Shown here: one piece after another, positions 18,023-26,895 of the stretch | Layout of the letters: every line of letters starts with the position of its first letter | Numbering within the stretch: position 1 is the stretch's first letter | Source of the DNA: DAOULY01 sp034414595 | GTDB taxonomy: Bacteria; Chloroflexota; Dehalococcoidia; SZUA-161; JAUWZY01 | Direction: 5' to 3' | DNA: 64,000 nucleotides | NCBI GenBank assembly: GCA_034414595.1 | Contig: DAOULY010000011.1 | Span: forward strand, 62,001 to 126,000 | Position numbers and translations under genes: made by a program | The notes under the pieces: model-generated | Databases searched by the model: none | What the model was told of the DNA's origin: nothing | What the model saw: only the letters and a program-made list of their open reading frames with translations

Positions 18023-18050
18023 AGAATATGGTAGTCCAATATTGTTTCAA
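18023..18050 (-). promoter_or_regulatory. Candidate promoter of amt-glnK-glnA-nrpR
   Basis: On the minus strand TTGAAA (18050-18045), a 16-base spacer and TATTCT (18028-18023) lie about 45-70 bases before the amt start codon. Confidence 0.55.
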
Positions 18051-18104
18051 ACAGATTACAGCCAGGTTACGTTCATATTGCAGGGTACAAAAAAGGTGGC
18101 TGTC

Positions 18105-19625
18105 TTAGAGCTCGGAGCCTTCTGAGGAAAAACCACCCTTCCACCTGCCCATAGCCTCGATCACTCCATCAGTATTGAAGAAGCTGCGGAATATCCTGAA
18201 GTAGTAAAGTTCCTCTTTGGAGGAAATCTGGAAGTTCTCAAGCCTTTTTCTTTCTTGCTCAAATTCAGCGTCGGAGATTTCGTCCTCCAGGAGCTCAGTT
18301 AACAACCGCTCCGAGCCACACCCGGCGGCGAATTCCATCTTGGGCCTCCAGATAATGTCGTCGGGGAGATAATCGGTGAAGGCTTGCCTCAAAAGCCACT
18401 TCTCAATCCTGTGCTTCTTCCCTGCTAACTTCAGCCTCGGATCGATGGATATGGCATATTCCACAAAGTCTATGTCGAGAAATGGCACTCTTCCCTCTAT
18501 CGAGTGTGCCATGGTGGCACGGTCAACCCTCTGGAGGTTCATATTGTGAAGGCCGCTAAGTGTTTTTACTGACTCTTGATGCACGTCTTCCTTAGAGCCC
18601 AATCGTTTGAAGTAGTGGTAGCCAGCGAACGCTTCATCTGACCCCTCTCCGGTGAGGATAACCTTTACATAATCCCTGGTCAGCCTGGATACGAAGTAAC
18701 AGGGAATGGCACTCCTTACCAGCGCAGGGTCGAAGGACTCCAGGTGATAGATTATATCAGGCAATGCCTCCATGACCTCATCCTCAGTGTAGACGTATTC
18801 ATGGTGTTCAGTACCCAGGAAGTGCGCCACCCTCCTCGCAGATATGAGGTCCGGGGCCTCTTTTCCCAACCCGACACAGAAGGTATCCAGGTGGTCAAAG
18901 TTTTGCTTCGATATAGCGGCTATCAAGCTGCTATCAATGCCACCGCTGAGGAAGCAGCCCAGTGGCACATCAGACATCCAGCGCTTTTGCACCGCTCGAC
19001 TTAGTTTTCCTCGCAATGTCTTGCCGATCTCATCAACATTGCCATTCCAGTCAGCAATGTCCGGAAGGTGGTAGTATTGAACTAGCCCCTCTTTGGAGGA
19101 ATAGTAGTACCCTGGGGGAAATTCTTGAATGCTATCCACTACACCGTCTAACGCCTTGATCTCAGAAGCAAAGAAGAGGCAGCTGTCCTTTTGTCCCTGG
19201 TATAGAGGTTTGATCCCCAGCGGGTCTCGGGCGACAAGGATATCCTTGCCATCGTAAAGCACGAAGGCAAACATCCCATCCAATTGGGAGACCGATTCTC
19301 CCCCCAATTCTTCAAACAGGTGTAAGATGACCTCGGTATCGGAGTTGGTGCGAAAACGATGTCGGCGCAGTCCATCCCGGAGGATAAGATGGTTGTAAAT
19401 CTCACCGTTGCAGATAATGCATTGCTGTCCATCTTCGGCGAATATCGGCTGCCGGCCGCTGCTCACATCTATTATGGAAAGCCTCGTTTGCCCCAGCACG
19501 ATATTGCCACCTACATAGGTGCCTCGGTCATCCGGCCCACGGTGGGATAGCTTGTCCATCATGCCATCCAAATAGGATGCCCATCGAGTGGCATTATGTC
19601 CATATACAGCGACAATTCCACACAT
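18105..19625 (-). CDS. asnB: Asparagine synthase (glutamine-hydrolysing)
   Basis: 506 residues. It begins MCGIVAVYG, placing the glutaminase nucleophile at Cys2 after Met removal. The class II amidotransferase domain (about 1-190) includes CNGEIYNH; the synthetase domain has the ATP-pyrophosphatase motif SGGIDSS. It converts aspartate and glutamine to asparagine with ATP. A GGAAGCAGGG stretch precedes the ATG. It follows the OmpR-type regulator by 14 bases and closes the long nitrogen operon. A shorter synthetase (E. coli AsnB is 554) but with all core motifs; other amidated products cannot be excluded. Confidence 0.92.
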   Translation of the reverse strand: MCGIVAVYGHNATRWASYLDGMMDKLSHRGPDDRGTYVGGNIVLGQTRLSIIDVSSGRQPIFAEDGQQCIICNGEIYNHLILRDGLRRHRFRTNSDTEVILHLFEELGGESVSQLDGMFAFVLYDGKDILVARDPLGIKPLYQGQKDSCLFFASEIKALDGVVDSIQEFPPGYYYSSKEGLVQYYHLPDIADWNGNVDEIGKTLRGKLSRAVQKRWMSDVPLGCFLSGGIDSSLIAAISKQNFDHLDTFCVGLGKEAPDLISARRVAHFLGTEHHEYVYTEDEVMEALPDIIYHLESFDPALVRSAIPCYFVSRLTRDYVKVILTGEGSDEAFAGYHYFKRLGSKEDVHQESVKTLSGLHNMNLQRVDRATMAHSIEGRVPFLDIDFVEYAISIDPRLKLAGKKHRIEKWLLRQAFTDYLPDDIIWRPKMEFAAGCGSERLLTELLEDEISDAEFEQERKRLENFQISSKEELYYFRIFRSFFNTDGVIEAMGRWKGGFSSEGSEL

Positions 19626-19639
19626 ATGACCCTGCTTCC

Positions 19640-20311
19640 TTAATCTGACTTAAACCTGTAGCCGATGTTTCTCACAGTCTCGATAAAAGTATGGGTAGGA
19701 TCCTCGATCTTGCTCCTGAGCCTTCTTATATGCACATCCACCGTCCTGTCACCGCCATAGTAGTCATAGCCCCAGACCCTGTTGAGCAGCATGTCTCTGC
19801 TGAACACCTGGCCTGTGTTGCTGGCCAGAAATCGAAGCAGCTCGTATTCCTTAAAAGTCAGCACTACCAACCTGCCCGCGACAGATACCTGACACTGGCC
19901 CATATCAATCACTAAGTCGCCACATTGGATTGACTCTCCCCTATCTATGCCGTCTCTGCGCCACAAGATTCTCTGCGCTCTCACCGCGACCTCGTTTGCA
20001 TCCCAGGGCTCGACCACGAAATCGTCTATACTGATGGTAGAATCCAGACCATCGAGCGCCATCTTTGAAAAGAGGGCAATAACAGGCAGATGCCCTTCCT
20101 GCTTGATCCGCCGCGCCACATGCCGCATGCCGGAATCAGCTTGCAGACCATCCATGGCTATGAGCACCAAATCTGGAGCCCGCTCCGCGACCTTTTCCAA
20201 TGCCTCCTTGGCTGTGGGGGCAACCCAGCAGTTAAAACCTTTTTGGGCAAGCTCCGAGCTCAGTCTCGTTATCTGTCCATTTTCATGGGCTACTATGTCC
20301 AAGCTAAACAA
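19640..20311 (-). CDS. OmpR-type regulator with degenerate receiver (GlnR-like)
   Basis: 223 residues from a probable TTG start near AGGCAGG. The C-terminal winged helix (about 125-222) is canonical: LTFKEYELLRFLASN, VWGYDYYGGDRTVDVHIRRL, and GYRF at the end. The receiver domain is degenerate: the acidic pair is replaced by AHENG, the phospho-acceptor Asp by Ala in DLVLIAMDG, and the conserved Lys region reads VVEPWD (Glu for Lys). It therefore probably works without phosphorylation, like GlnR of actinobacteria, the OmpR-type nitrogen regulator that also has an atypical receiver. It sits between nrpR and asnB. The GlnR parallel is inference from context. Confidence 0.85.
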   Translation of the reverse strand: MFSLDIVAHENGQITRLSSELAQKGFNCWVAPTAKEALEKVAERAPDLVLIAMDGLQADSGMRHVARRIKQEGHLPVIALFSKMALDGLDSTISIDDFVVEPWDANEVAVRAQRILWRRDGIDRGESIQCGDLVIDMGQCQVSVAGRLVVLTFKEYELLRFLASNTGQVFSRDMLLNRVWGYDYYGGDRTVDVHIRRLRSKIEDPTHTFIETVRNIGYRFKSD

Positions 20312-20335
20312 GATCGGCCTGCCTCTTGATAAGAT

Positions 20336-21334
20336 TCACAGATCCCAGAAGCTCCTAAGCCTGCGAAAATCGAACACACCGTTCATAGCATGATTAGTCG
20401 CCTCTATGCCTGTCTCTGCTGCAGCAGCCACAGGATTGAGCCCGCTCTGAAGTATCATTCCAACTTGACCTTGCCGTACTGGTATTTCGCACATAGGCTC
20501 ACTCATGTCCCCCAGCATGAGCAGGCCGCCGAGGCCAACCCGCTCGAGTCTTTCAATAATAGACCCCACCACTGGTTTACAAAGAGCAGGGAGTTGGCCA
20601 AAGTTGGCCAGTATCTTTCCTTCGCCTCTGCTAACTGCCCTGCCGACGCTGGTCATCTTGCCAGCAATGAATAATTCGCACGGATCCAGGGAGCAACCTG
20701 AGTACTCTATCAGTTCGGTAAACCGAAGCGGCTTGTGATCGCGAATCTGGAGTATTCCTCCAAACTGGGTATCCAGCGGGATGCCAGCTTTTAGGAGAAC
20801 TCCACTTATTGCGATGCTCGACACTGTGGCCAAGCCTACACTGCCCTGCGGCACGGTTACCTCCCCGAGCCTCTCGCCTTCAAAAGCCACATGCACCAGG
20901 TCACTGACACCAAGCCCGGCCCGGAAGGTGTCTTTCATCGCTTCCACAGCTTGGGTGAATTCGTTCTTGGGAAACAGGGATATATTGACCGGTATCTCAC
21001 CAGTAAGCTTGTCTGGGTCGAAGGAGGTCCGATAGGCTAGAATCTCAATCCTGGCAGCTATGGAACCCACCCTGTCACCAACCAAAGCGCTCCCAAGTTC
21101 TTCAAGCCCTCTTTGGGTGATCGACCTCCCATCTCTCCTCCCCACTGAGCGGGTAAGCCCTCGTTCATCCATTAGCTTGAGATGGTATCTTACTGCCCTC
21201 TCGCTCAATTCGATACCAAAGTCACCCAACCGATTGGCGATCACCCTGCCGCCGAGTGGCTCTGAAGAATCACTTAGAACCTTCAAAATGGCTACGATCT
21301 TCCTTTCTACCTCATTAGTCTCTTGACCTATCAT
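20336..21334 (-). CDS. nrpR: NrpR-family nitrogen repressor (copy 2)
   Basis: 332 residues, similar to the protein at 13.9-15.0 kb along its whole length: winged helix (about 10-75, SERAVRYHLKLMDERGL) and one effector domain (FPKNEFTQAVEAMKDTF, VGLATVSSIAISGVLLKAG). GGGAG lies upstream of the ATG. It starts 14 bases after the glutamate synthase GXGXG subunit stops, so it is part of the glutamate synthase operon. Having one NrpR per operon suggests autoregulation of each, or a hetero-oligomer as proposed for the two NrpR proteins of Methanosarcina. Confidence 0.85.
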   Translation of the reverse strand: MIGQETNEVERKIVAILKVLSDSSEPLGGRVIANRLGDFGIELSERAVRYHLKLMDERGLTRSVGRRDGRSITQRGLEELGSALVGDRVGSIAARIEILAYRTSFDPDKLTGEIPVNISLFPKNEFTQAVEAMKDTFRAGLGVSDLVHVAFEGERLGEVTVPQGSVGLATVSSIAISGVLLKAGIPLDTQFGGILQIRDHKPLRFTELIEYSGCSLDPCELFIAGKMTSVGRAVSRGEGKILANFGQLPALCKPVVGSIIERLERVGLGGLLMLGDMSEPMCEIPVRQGQVGMILQSGLNPVAAAAETGIEATNHAMNGVFDFRRLRSFWDL

Positions 21335-21348
21335 GTATCACTCCCTGC

Positions 21349-22110
21349 CTAATAGGCGTAGAGCCTGCCATAAGGCCTGAGCCATAGTGGTGATAGCTTG
21401 GTAAACTTGTGTTTCAATATCTCCTCAGCATCGTAGTCAAAATGAGCTGCAAACTCGCTGACAAATTTTCGAAGGATTTGGTGATCATGCTCCTCCAGTT
21501 CGGCAACGCCCACCTCTCTCCCGAGTTGGAAATCATCGACGCTGCCCCTCAAGTAGATGACCCCGCCATGCATTCCCGTGCCGATGAAATTGGCTTTATG
21601 GCGCTCCCCTTCCGCCAGATCGAGACCAAGGAGAATCAGGATACCACCGGCCATGTATTCACCGAGAAAGTCCTGAGCTGTGCCACCAATGACGAGCGCA
21701 GGCTTCCTATCCTGGTATTCCTTCATGTGGATCCCAGCCCTATAGCCTACGTCTTCTCGGACGAAGATTCTCCCACCCCGGGCTGATAAGCCAATAATAT
21801 CTCCGGCATGACCATGGATGATTATCTCGCCGCTGTTCATAGTGTTGCCGCAACCATCCTGAGCATTGCCATGAACGATGATCCTGGGCCCATCCATAAA
21901 CGCCCCCAGGTCATTGCCCGGAGTGCCAAATATCTCAATCTCGACCGGCTTGTCCAAGTCCGTGCCAATATACCTCTGCCCGTAAACATTGCAAAGCTCG
22001 ATCCTCCGTGTTCCATCGGAGGTCACTTCCCTCAGCCTAGCATTGAGTTCCTTATATAGGACGCCACTGGCATCTATTCTGGCAATCGTGTTGGCTTTGC
22101 TCTTGACCAT
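21349..22110 (-). CDS. Glutamate synthase GXGXG-domain subunit
   Basis: 253 residues corresponding to the C-terminal GXGXG beta-helix domain of the large glutamate synthase chain. Glycine-rich turns repeat every ~19-20 residues: NTMNSGEIIIHGHAGDIIG, SARGGRIFVREDVGYRAG, MAGGILILLGL. In bacteria this domain is usually fused to the FMN barrel; a separate subunit is the archaeal arrangement. In the full enzyme it supports the ammonia tunnel. The start is one base after the FMN subunit's stop and has GGGAG upstream. Confidence 0.92.
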   Translation of the reverse strand: MVKSKANTIARIDASGVLYKELNARLREVTSDGTRRIELCNVYGQRYIGTDLDKPVEIEIFGTPGNDLGAFMDGPRIIVHGNAQDGCGNTMNSGEIIIHGHAGDIIGLSARGGRIFVREDVGYRAGIHMKEYQDRKPALVIGGTAQDFLGEYMAGGILILLGLDLAEGERHKANFIGTGMHGGVIYLRGSVDDFQLGREVGVAELEEHDHQILRKFVSEFAAHFDYDAEEILKHKFTKLSPLWLRPYGRLYAY

Positions 22111-22111
22111 C

Positions 22112-23623
22112 TCAGCTCCCTGCCATTCTTACTCCTAAGATTTCGAGCTCGGTATCGGTGAGCCCGACTCCCCTCAAGTGCAGGCGATTGCCCCGCAGGC
22201 TCTCCAGAGCGTTGATGCCCATGCCACCCAGCATGTCCTTGAGCTCCAGACTCCAGCCGCGCAGCAAATTGACCAGTCTCCTGGCTCCAATGTCGGGGTT
22301 GACCCTCTTGGTCAGGGCCAGGTCGGTGGTGCAGATGCCCCAGGCGCATTTTCCGGTATGACATTGCTGACACAGGGTGCACCCCAGTGCTACCAGGGCT
22401 GCGGTCCCGATGTAGACAGCATCAGCGCCAAGGGCGACGGCCTTGGCCACATCGCCGCTGTTCCTGATGCCCCCTGAGATCACGACCGAAGCTTGGTTGC
22501 GGATGCCTTCCTGTCTCAAACGGGCATCCACTGAGGCCAGTGCCATCTCAATAGGGATGCCCACGTTATCACGGATGACCTTGGGCGCAGCGCCGGTGGC
22601 CCCCCGCAGCCCATCGAGGACGATGATGTCGGCCCCGGCCCGCACCATACCGCTGGCGATGGCCGCAGAGTTGTGCACGGCGGCTATCTTCACCGCCACC
22701 GGCTTGGTATAGTTTGTGGCCTCCTTCAGGGCGTAGATCAGCTGTGCCAGGTCCTCTATGGAGTAGATATCGTGCTGCGGTGCCGGGGAGAGGGCATCCG
22801 TCCCCATGGGAATCATCCGGGTGGCGGAGACATCAGCGCTCACCTTTTCCCCGGGCAAGTGCCCACCAATGCCAGGCTTTGCACCCTGGCCGATCTTGAT
22901 CTCGACAACTCTGGCCACATCGAGGTAATCAGTATGGACGCCGAAGCGCCCTGATGCCACCTGGACGATGGTATTGTCCCCGTACCCATATAGCTTGGGG
23001 TGAAGTCCACCCTCGCCGGTGTTCCACAGGGTCCCGGCTTCAGCAGCTGCCCGAGCCAGGGACTCGTGCACATTGATACTCACCGCACCGTAGCTCATGG
23101 CAGAAAACATCACTGGCACCTCTATGCTGACCTGAGGAGCAAGCTCAGTTTTCAAATCCCAAGAATCTGGGGCTATCTCCACTATGTCCGGTTTTCGACC
23201 GAGGTAGGTGGTGAGCTCCATCGGCTCACGTAGTGGGTCAATGGAGGGATTAGTCACCTGGCTGGCATTGAGAACCAGGTGGTCCCAGTACACGCGGTAT
23301 CCCTTATCATTGCCCATGCCGGTGAGCAGCATGCCCCCGGTCTCAGCCTGCTTGATGATGTCTTCAACGACCTCGGGACGCCAGTTATAGTTTTCTCGAT
23401 AGTCCAAAGGGGTCCTCGTGATGGTCAAAGCGTTAGTGGGACAGAAAAGCACGCAGCGATGGCAGCCGGCGCAGTTCTCTTCCCGACTCCTGACCTCATC
23501 ATCCTCGGCATCATACCAGTGTGTGTCAAATGTGCACTGATTGACGCACACCTGGCACTGGATGCAGCGCTCAGGGTCTCGCTGTACTAAGAACTTCGAC
23601 GGCAGGTAGGTCTTCACTGTCAT
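22112..23623 (-). CDS. gltB: Glutamate synthase FMN-barrel subunit with N-terminal ferredoxin domain
   Basis: 503 residues from ATG 23623 (a GTG lies one codon upstream). An N-terminal two-cluster ferredoxin domain (CIQCQVCVNQC at ~20, CAGCHRCVLFCPTNAL at ~53) precedes the FMN TIM barrel, with the signatures GEGGLHPK and KIGQGAKPGIGGHLPG, and a C-terminal CTLCQQCHTGKCAWGIC iron-sulfur segment. This is the archaeal-type GltB, transferring ammonia to 2-oxoglutarate. Electrons may come from ferredoxin or the adjacent FAD protein. The start overlaps the hisF stop in TGATG, implying coupled translation. Confidence 0.93.
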   Translation of the reverse strand: MTVKTYLPSKFLVQRDPERCIQCQVCVNQCTFDTHWYDAEDDEVRSREENCAGCHRCVLFCPTNALTITRTPLDYRENYNWRPEVVEDIIKQAETGGMLLTGMGNDKGYRVYWDHLVLNASQVTNPSIDPLREPMELTTYLGRKPDIVEIAPDSWDLKTELAPQVSIEVPVMFSAMSYGAVSINVHESLARAAAEAGTLWNTGEGGLHPKLYGYGDNTIVQVASGRFGVHTDYLDVARVVEIKIGQGAKPGIGGHLPGEKVSADVSATRMIPMGTDALSPAPQHDIYSIEDLAQLIYALKEATNYTKPVAVKIAAVHNSAAIASGMVRAGADIIVLDGLRGATGAAPKVIRDNVGIPIEMALASVDARLRQEGIRNQASVVISGGIRNSGDVAKAVALGADAVYIGTAALVALGCTLCQQCHTGKCAWGICTTDLALTKRVNPDIGARRLVNLLRGWSLELKDMLGGMGINALESLRGNRLHLRGVGLTDTELEILGVRMAGS

Positions 23624-24390
23624 CACCTTCTTATGGGAATCCCTCTTCCCGCCAAGTAGTCCTTGGCCTGGTCAATGGAATAGACTTTATAGTGAAAGAT
23701 GCTGGCAGCCAGAACAGCATCGGCCTTGCCCTCCTCCAGCGCCTGGTATAGATGCTCCAGATTGCCGGCACCACCGCTGGCGATGAGCGGTACCGGCACT
23801 GCCTCACTGATAGCACGGGTCAGTTCCAAGTCGTATCCTGCCCGGTGGCCATCGGCATCCCAACTGGTGAGGAGCAGCTCTCCACCGCCAAGGGCCACTG
23901 CCTGCTTGGCCCATTCGACGGCATCAATACCTGTTGGCTTTCGTCCTCCATGGGTAACGACTTCCCACTTGGGCTGATCTGAGCTATTAACTCGCTTGGC
24001 ATCGATAGCCACCACGATGCACTGGCTGCCAAACTTCTGTGCCCCCTCGGCGATAAGTTGGGGACTCTGCACCGCGGCGGTATTGATGCTTATCTTGTCC
24101 GCCCCGGCCTCCAGCATGTGTCGCATGTCGCCAATGCTACGCAGGCCGCCACCAACAGTGAGCGGAATAAAAACCTGCTCTGATACGCGCTGGACCACGT
24201 CCACCATGGTGTCACGTCCTTCCGGAGTGGCACCAATATCCAGAAAGACCAACTCATCGGCTCCCTCGTCATAGTAGAAGGCAGCAAGTTCGACAGGGTC
24301 ACCAGCATCGCGAAGATCAGTGAAGCTGGTGCCTTTAACTACCCGCCCTTGAGTCACATCAAGGCACGGGATGATTCTTTTGGTCAGCAT
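23623..24390 (-). CDS. hisF: Imidazole glycerol phosphate synthase subunit HisF
   Basis: 255 residues from ATG 24390; the longer frame adds 31 unrelated residues over the previous gene. It starts MLTKRIIPCLDV with catalytic Asp11, and the second catalytic Asp lies in VVAIDAKRVN. It is a TIM barrel of standard length that uses ammonia from HisH to form IGP and AICAR in histidine synthesis. Its start overlaps the glutaminase subunit stop (TGATG) and its stop overlaps the GltB start. hisF is thus embedded inside the glutamate synthase genes, away from its partner hisH. Confidence 0.96.
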   Translation of the reverse strand: MLTKRIIPCLDVTQGRVVKGTSFTDLRDAGDPVELAAFYYDEGADELVFLDIGATPEGRDTMVDVVQRVSEQVFIPLTVGGGLRSIGDMRHMLEAGADKISINTAAVQSPQLIAEGAQKFGSQCIVVAIDAKRVNSSDQPKWEVVTHGGRKPTGIDAVEWAKQAVALGGGELLLTSWDADGHRAGYDLELTRAISEAVPVPLIASGGAGNLEHLYQALEEGKADAVLAASIFHYKVYSIDQAKDYLAGRGIPIRR

Positions 24391-25532
24391 CAGATACGGT
24401 CCTTTCCGGCAACAGACACCTCTTGAGATCCAAGAGGTCTGTCCAGACTTCCCACTACGGGCTCGCCTCCCATGGGGATCCAAGCCCGATCGAGGTCAGG
24501 GCAAACCAAGCGAATGGCTGATTCTTCAGAAGAGAGATAGAGCACCGAGTCCTTTACACCCGCGGTTAGCGGGCGCAGCCTGATTCTGTCGGTAAACCCA
24601 ATCATCTCACCGTGATGAGCAATAATAACAGTGAACGGCCCGTTTAGTAGCAGGCTCCCGTATACCTGTCGCAAAGCCCGCAGCAGCTTTTGTTCTTCAG
24701 CCGGACGACGTTCTATCTCGCTCCAGAAGGGAGCTGCCAGTATCTTGGCCACTATCTCTATGGGAAGGCCATGTTTTCGCATCAAGAGGTCGATGGTGTA
24801 GGCCACCACCTCGGTGTCGGTCTGCATGGTGCAGTGGTAGCCGAATTGCTCCAAATAGCGACGGTTTATGCCATAGGAGGAAATTTCGCCATTGTGCACC
24901 ACTGTCCAATCCAGTATGTTGAACGGGTGGGCTCCACCCCACCAGCCGGGTGTATTGGTGGGGAACCTGCCGTGGGCTGTCCACAGATAGCCCTGATACT
25001 GCTCCAGGCAGAAGTACTCCGCTATCTCCTCGGGATAGCCCACACCTTTGAACACTGCCATATCCTTGCCGCTGGAGAAGACAAAAGCATCTTTAACTCC
25101 AGTGTTGATTTCCATGACCCTGTCCACCACATAGTCGTCCGATGACTGCCCATCACATTCCCTCGCGTTCACCTCAAGGAAGTAGCGCCAGACCAAGGGT
25201 GGGTTTACAATGGCCTGCGTCGGCCAGGTGGGGACCTCTTCGGCGTGAATCAGATGAAATCTCTGCTTTAAGAATGCCTCGACATCTGACTTGCTCTCCT
25301 GATTCAAGTACATTATGTGAAAGGCATAGAAGTCCGCATATTCCGGATACAGCCCGTAGATAGCGAATCCGCCACCCAGGCCATTACCGCGGTCATGCAT
25401 GTTGGCGATGGCCCTTACCACTGACTCGCCGGAGAAACGCTCCCCAGTGGTGTCCATCATGCCAAATATGGAGCAGGCGTCGATCACCTTATCGTCGCAG
25501 TAGGGGTTGCTCACCTTGTCCAAGTACTTCAT
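24390..25532 (-). CDS. Glutamate synthase glutaminase subunit (class II amidotransferase)
   Basis: 380 residues. It has the Ntn glutaminase fold with CSIFGMMDTTG, HGRFPTNTPGWWGGAHPF and VVHNGEISSYG. The nucleophile Cys is at residue 20, so a 19-residue propeptide would have to be removed to free its amino group; Cys is usually residue 1 or 2 in such enzymes but propeptides are known in glutamate synthase. This is the archaeal-type separate glutaminase of glutamate synthase. It releases ammonia from glutamine for the GltB barrel subunit. GGAG lies upstream of the ATG. Neighbours on both sides are glutamate synthase or histidine genes. Confidence 0.9.
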   Translation of the reverse strand: MKYLDKVSNPYCDDKVIDACSIFGMMDTTGERFSGESVVRAIANMHDRGNGLGGGFAIYGLYPEYADFYAFHIMYLNQESKSDVEAFLKQRFHLIHAEEVPTWPTQAIVNPPLVWRYFLEVNARECDGQSSDDYVVDRVMEINTGVKDAFVFSSGKDMAVFKGVGYPEEIAEYFCLEQYQGYLWTAHGRFPTNTPGWWGGAHPFNILDWTVVHNGEISSYGINRRYLEQFGYHCTMQTDTEVVAYTIDLLMRKHGLPIEIVAKILAAPFWSEIERRPAEEQKLLRALRQVYGSLLLNGPFTVIIAHHGEMIGFTDRIRLRPLTAGVKDSVLYLSSEESAIRLVCPDLDRAWIPMGGEPVVGSLDRPLGSQEVSVAGKDRI

Positions 25533-25556
25533 CCACAGTTCTCCAAAACCAAGCAG

Positions 25557-26894
25557 TTACTCATCAGCAAAGCTCTCCACAACCTCCAAAGGCATTACTG
25601 GTTGGGGAACAAATCCCGGCGGTGGTTCCAGACGCTCCTGCCATAGCTGACGAGGCAGCGAAACCAGGCCGAAATCATCAGCCAGAAGCTCCTGCTTGAA
25701 GCTGCCCACATTTACCCGATCTTTCATTAGGCCAAAGACGATGCCCGACTTCTCGATGTCCCCAACAAAGACCAGCCCCATCACCAAATCATCCTTCAGC
25801 ACTACTTTCTGATAGGTATTATCCTTTTGCTTGCTGAGGACTTCATGGCTGCTGCTATCCGTCAGGGTGACCATACCGGCAGCAACTATGTCCATTCCGA
25901 AGTAGTTGAGAGAATTCGCCGCTGTGCCGCCGGGGTATTCAGTCGGGACACCGGCCATGTTGTAGCCAGCAATCCTGCCCCCAAGGTAGGCATTGGGCCA
26001 AATGGGGATTACCCTATTTGTGCCATAGACAAAGTCATAGGCCTCGGCGGCGTCCCCGCAAGAATAAACATCAGGATGGCTCGTAGCCATATAGCGATCT
26101 ACCACTATGCCACGATTTACCTCTATTTTGGTGCCTGCCGCAAGCTCGGTGCGCGGCGACACCCCAATGGCTACCACCACCAAGTCGCAAGCGATTGTCT
26201 CTCCATCGTCCAGCACGACGCCGTCGGGCAACGACTGGCCTGGAATCTCGGCTACAGTTTGCCCAGTGATGAGCCTGACGCCATTCTTTTCCAGAGTCTC
26301 TTCAGCGATCAAGGAGGCCTGCTCATCGAGAATGGTATTCAGTATTCTTTCCTTCATTTCGATGACGGTCACATCGAGTCCCCTTTTAACCAGGGCTTCA
26401 GTTACACTGATTCCGATAAGCCCGCCCCCGATAACTACTGCCCTCCTGGCCTTGCCTAAAAATTCATGAATCGCTTTGGCATCATCGAGGGTAGTGAAGG
26501 TGAATACTCCCTTCTTTCCAATTCCCGCTATTTTGGGGACTATGGGCGTTCCTCCAGGGGCAAGCAACAGCTTCTTCCAGACAATCCTCTCGCCACTGTC
26601 GAGTTCAGCAACGTGAGATTCCAGCCTCAGCCTGTTGACTTTCTTGCCCAACACAGGGGAGATATTGTTTCGACGGTAGAACTCGGCAGGGCGAAACAGC
26701 ATCCCTTCGATGCTGCGCTCTCCGGCCAGATACTCGCTGATCAGAGGCCGTGAATAGGTGGGATATGGCTCGTCGGAGACGATGACTATGGGGCCTGCAT
26801 TATCCACTTCCCGTATCGCTTCAGCAGCCCCGATGCCGCCTGCGGAGTTCCCTATGATCAGGTATCCGGTTCTAATTGTCCTTGTTCTAGCCAA
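25557..26894 (-). CDS. NAD(P)H/FAD pyridine nucleotide-disulfide family oxidoreductase
   Basis: 445 residues from a probable TTG start with GGAAGGCAGG upstream. The FAD motif LIIGNSAGGIGAAEAIRE is at the N terminus and the NAD motif VVIGGGLIGISVTEALVKRG near residue 150, with YSCGDAAEAYD as the second FAD segment. It belongs to the NirB/rubredoxin reductase-like group without the active-site disulfide. In this operon it may reduce ferredoxin or the glutamate synthase barrel subunit, replacing GltD (inference). It lies between hisH (1 base) and the glutaminase subunit (24 bases). Confidence 0.88.
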   Translation of the reverse strand: MARTRTIRTGYLIIGNSAGGIGAAEAIREVDNAGPIVIVSDEPYPTYSRPLISEYLAGERSIEGMLFRPAEFYRRNNISPVLGKKVNRLRLESHVAELDSGERIVWKKLLLAPGGTPIVPKIAGIGKKGVFTFTTLDDAKAIHEFLGKARRAVVIGGGLIGISVTEALVKRGLDVTVIEMKERILNTILDEQASLIAEETLEKNGVRLITGQTVAEIPGQSLPDGVVLDDGETIACDLVVVAIGVSPRTELAAGTKIEVNRGIVVDRYMATSHPDVYSCGDAAEAYDFVYGTNRVIPIWPNAYLGGRIAGYNMAGVPTEYPGGTAANSLNYFGMDIVAAGMVTLTDSSSHEVLSKQKDNTYQKVVLKDDLVMGLVFVGDIEKSGIVFGLMKDRVNVGSFKQELLADDFGLVSLPRQLWQERLEPPPGFVPQPVMPLEVVESFADE

Positions 26895-26895
26895 C

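Noticed and set aside
24391..24483. 31-residue N-terminal extension of HisF
   Set aside because: It overlaps the glutaminase gene out of frame; the canonical HisF start with catalytic Asp11 is at 24390.
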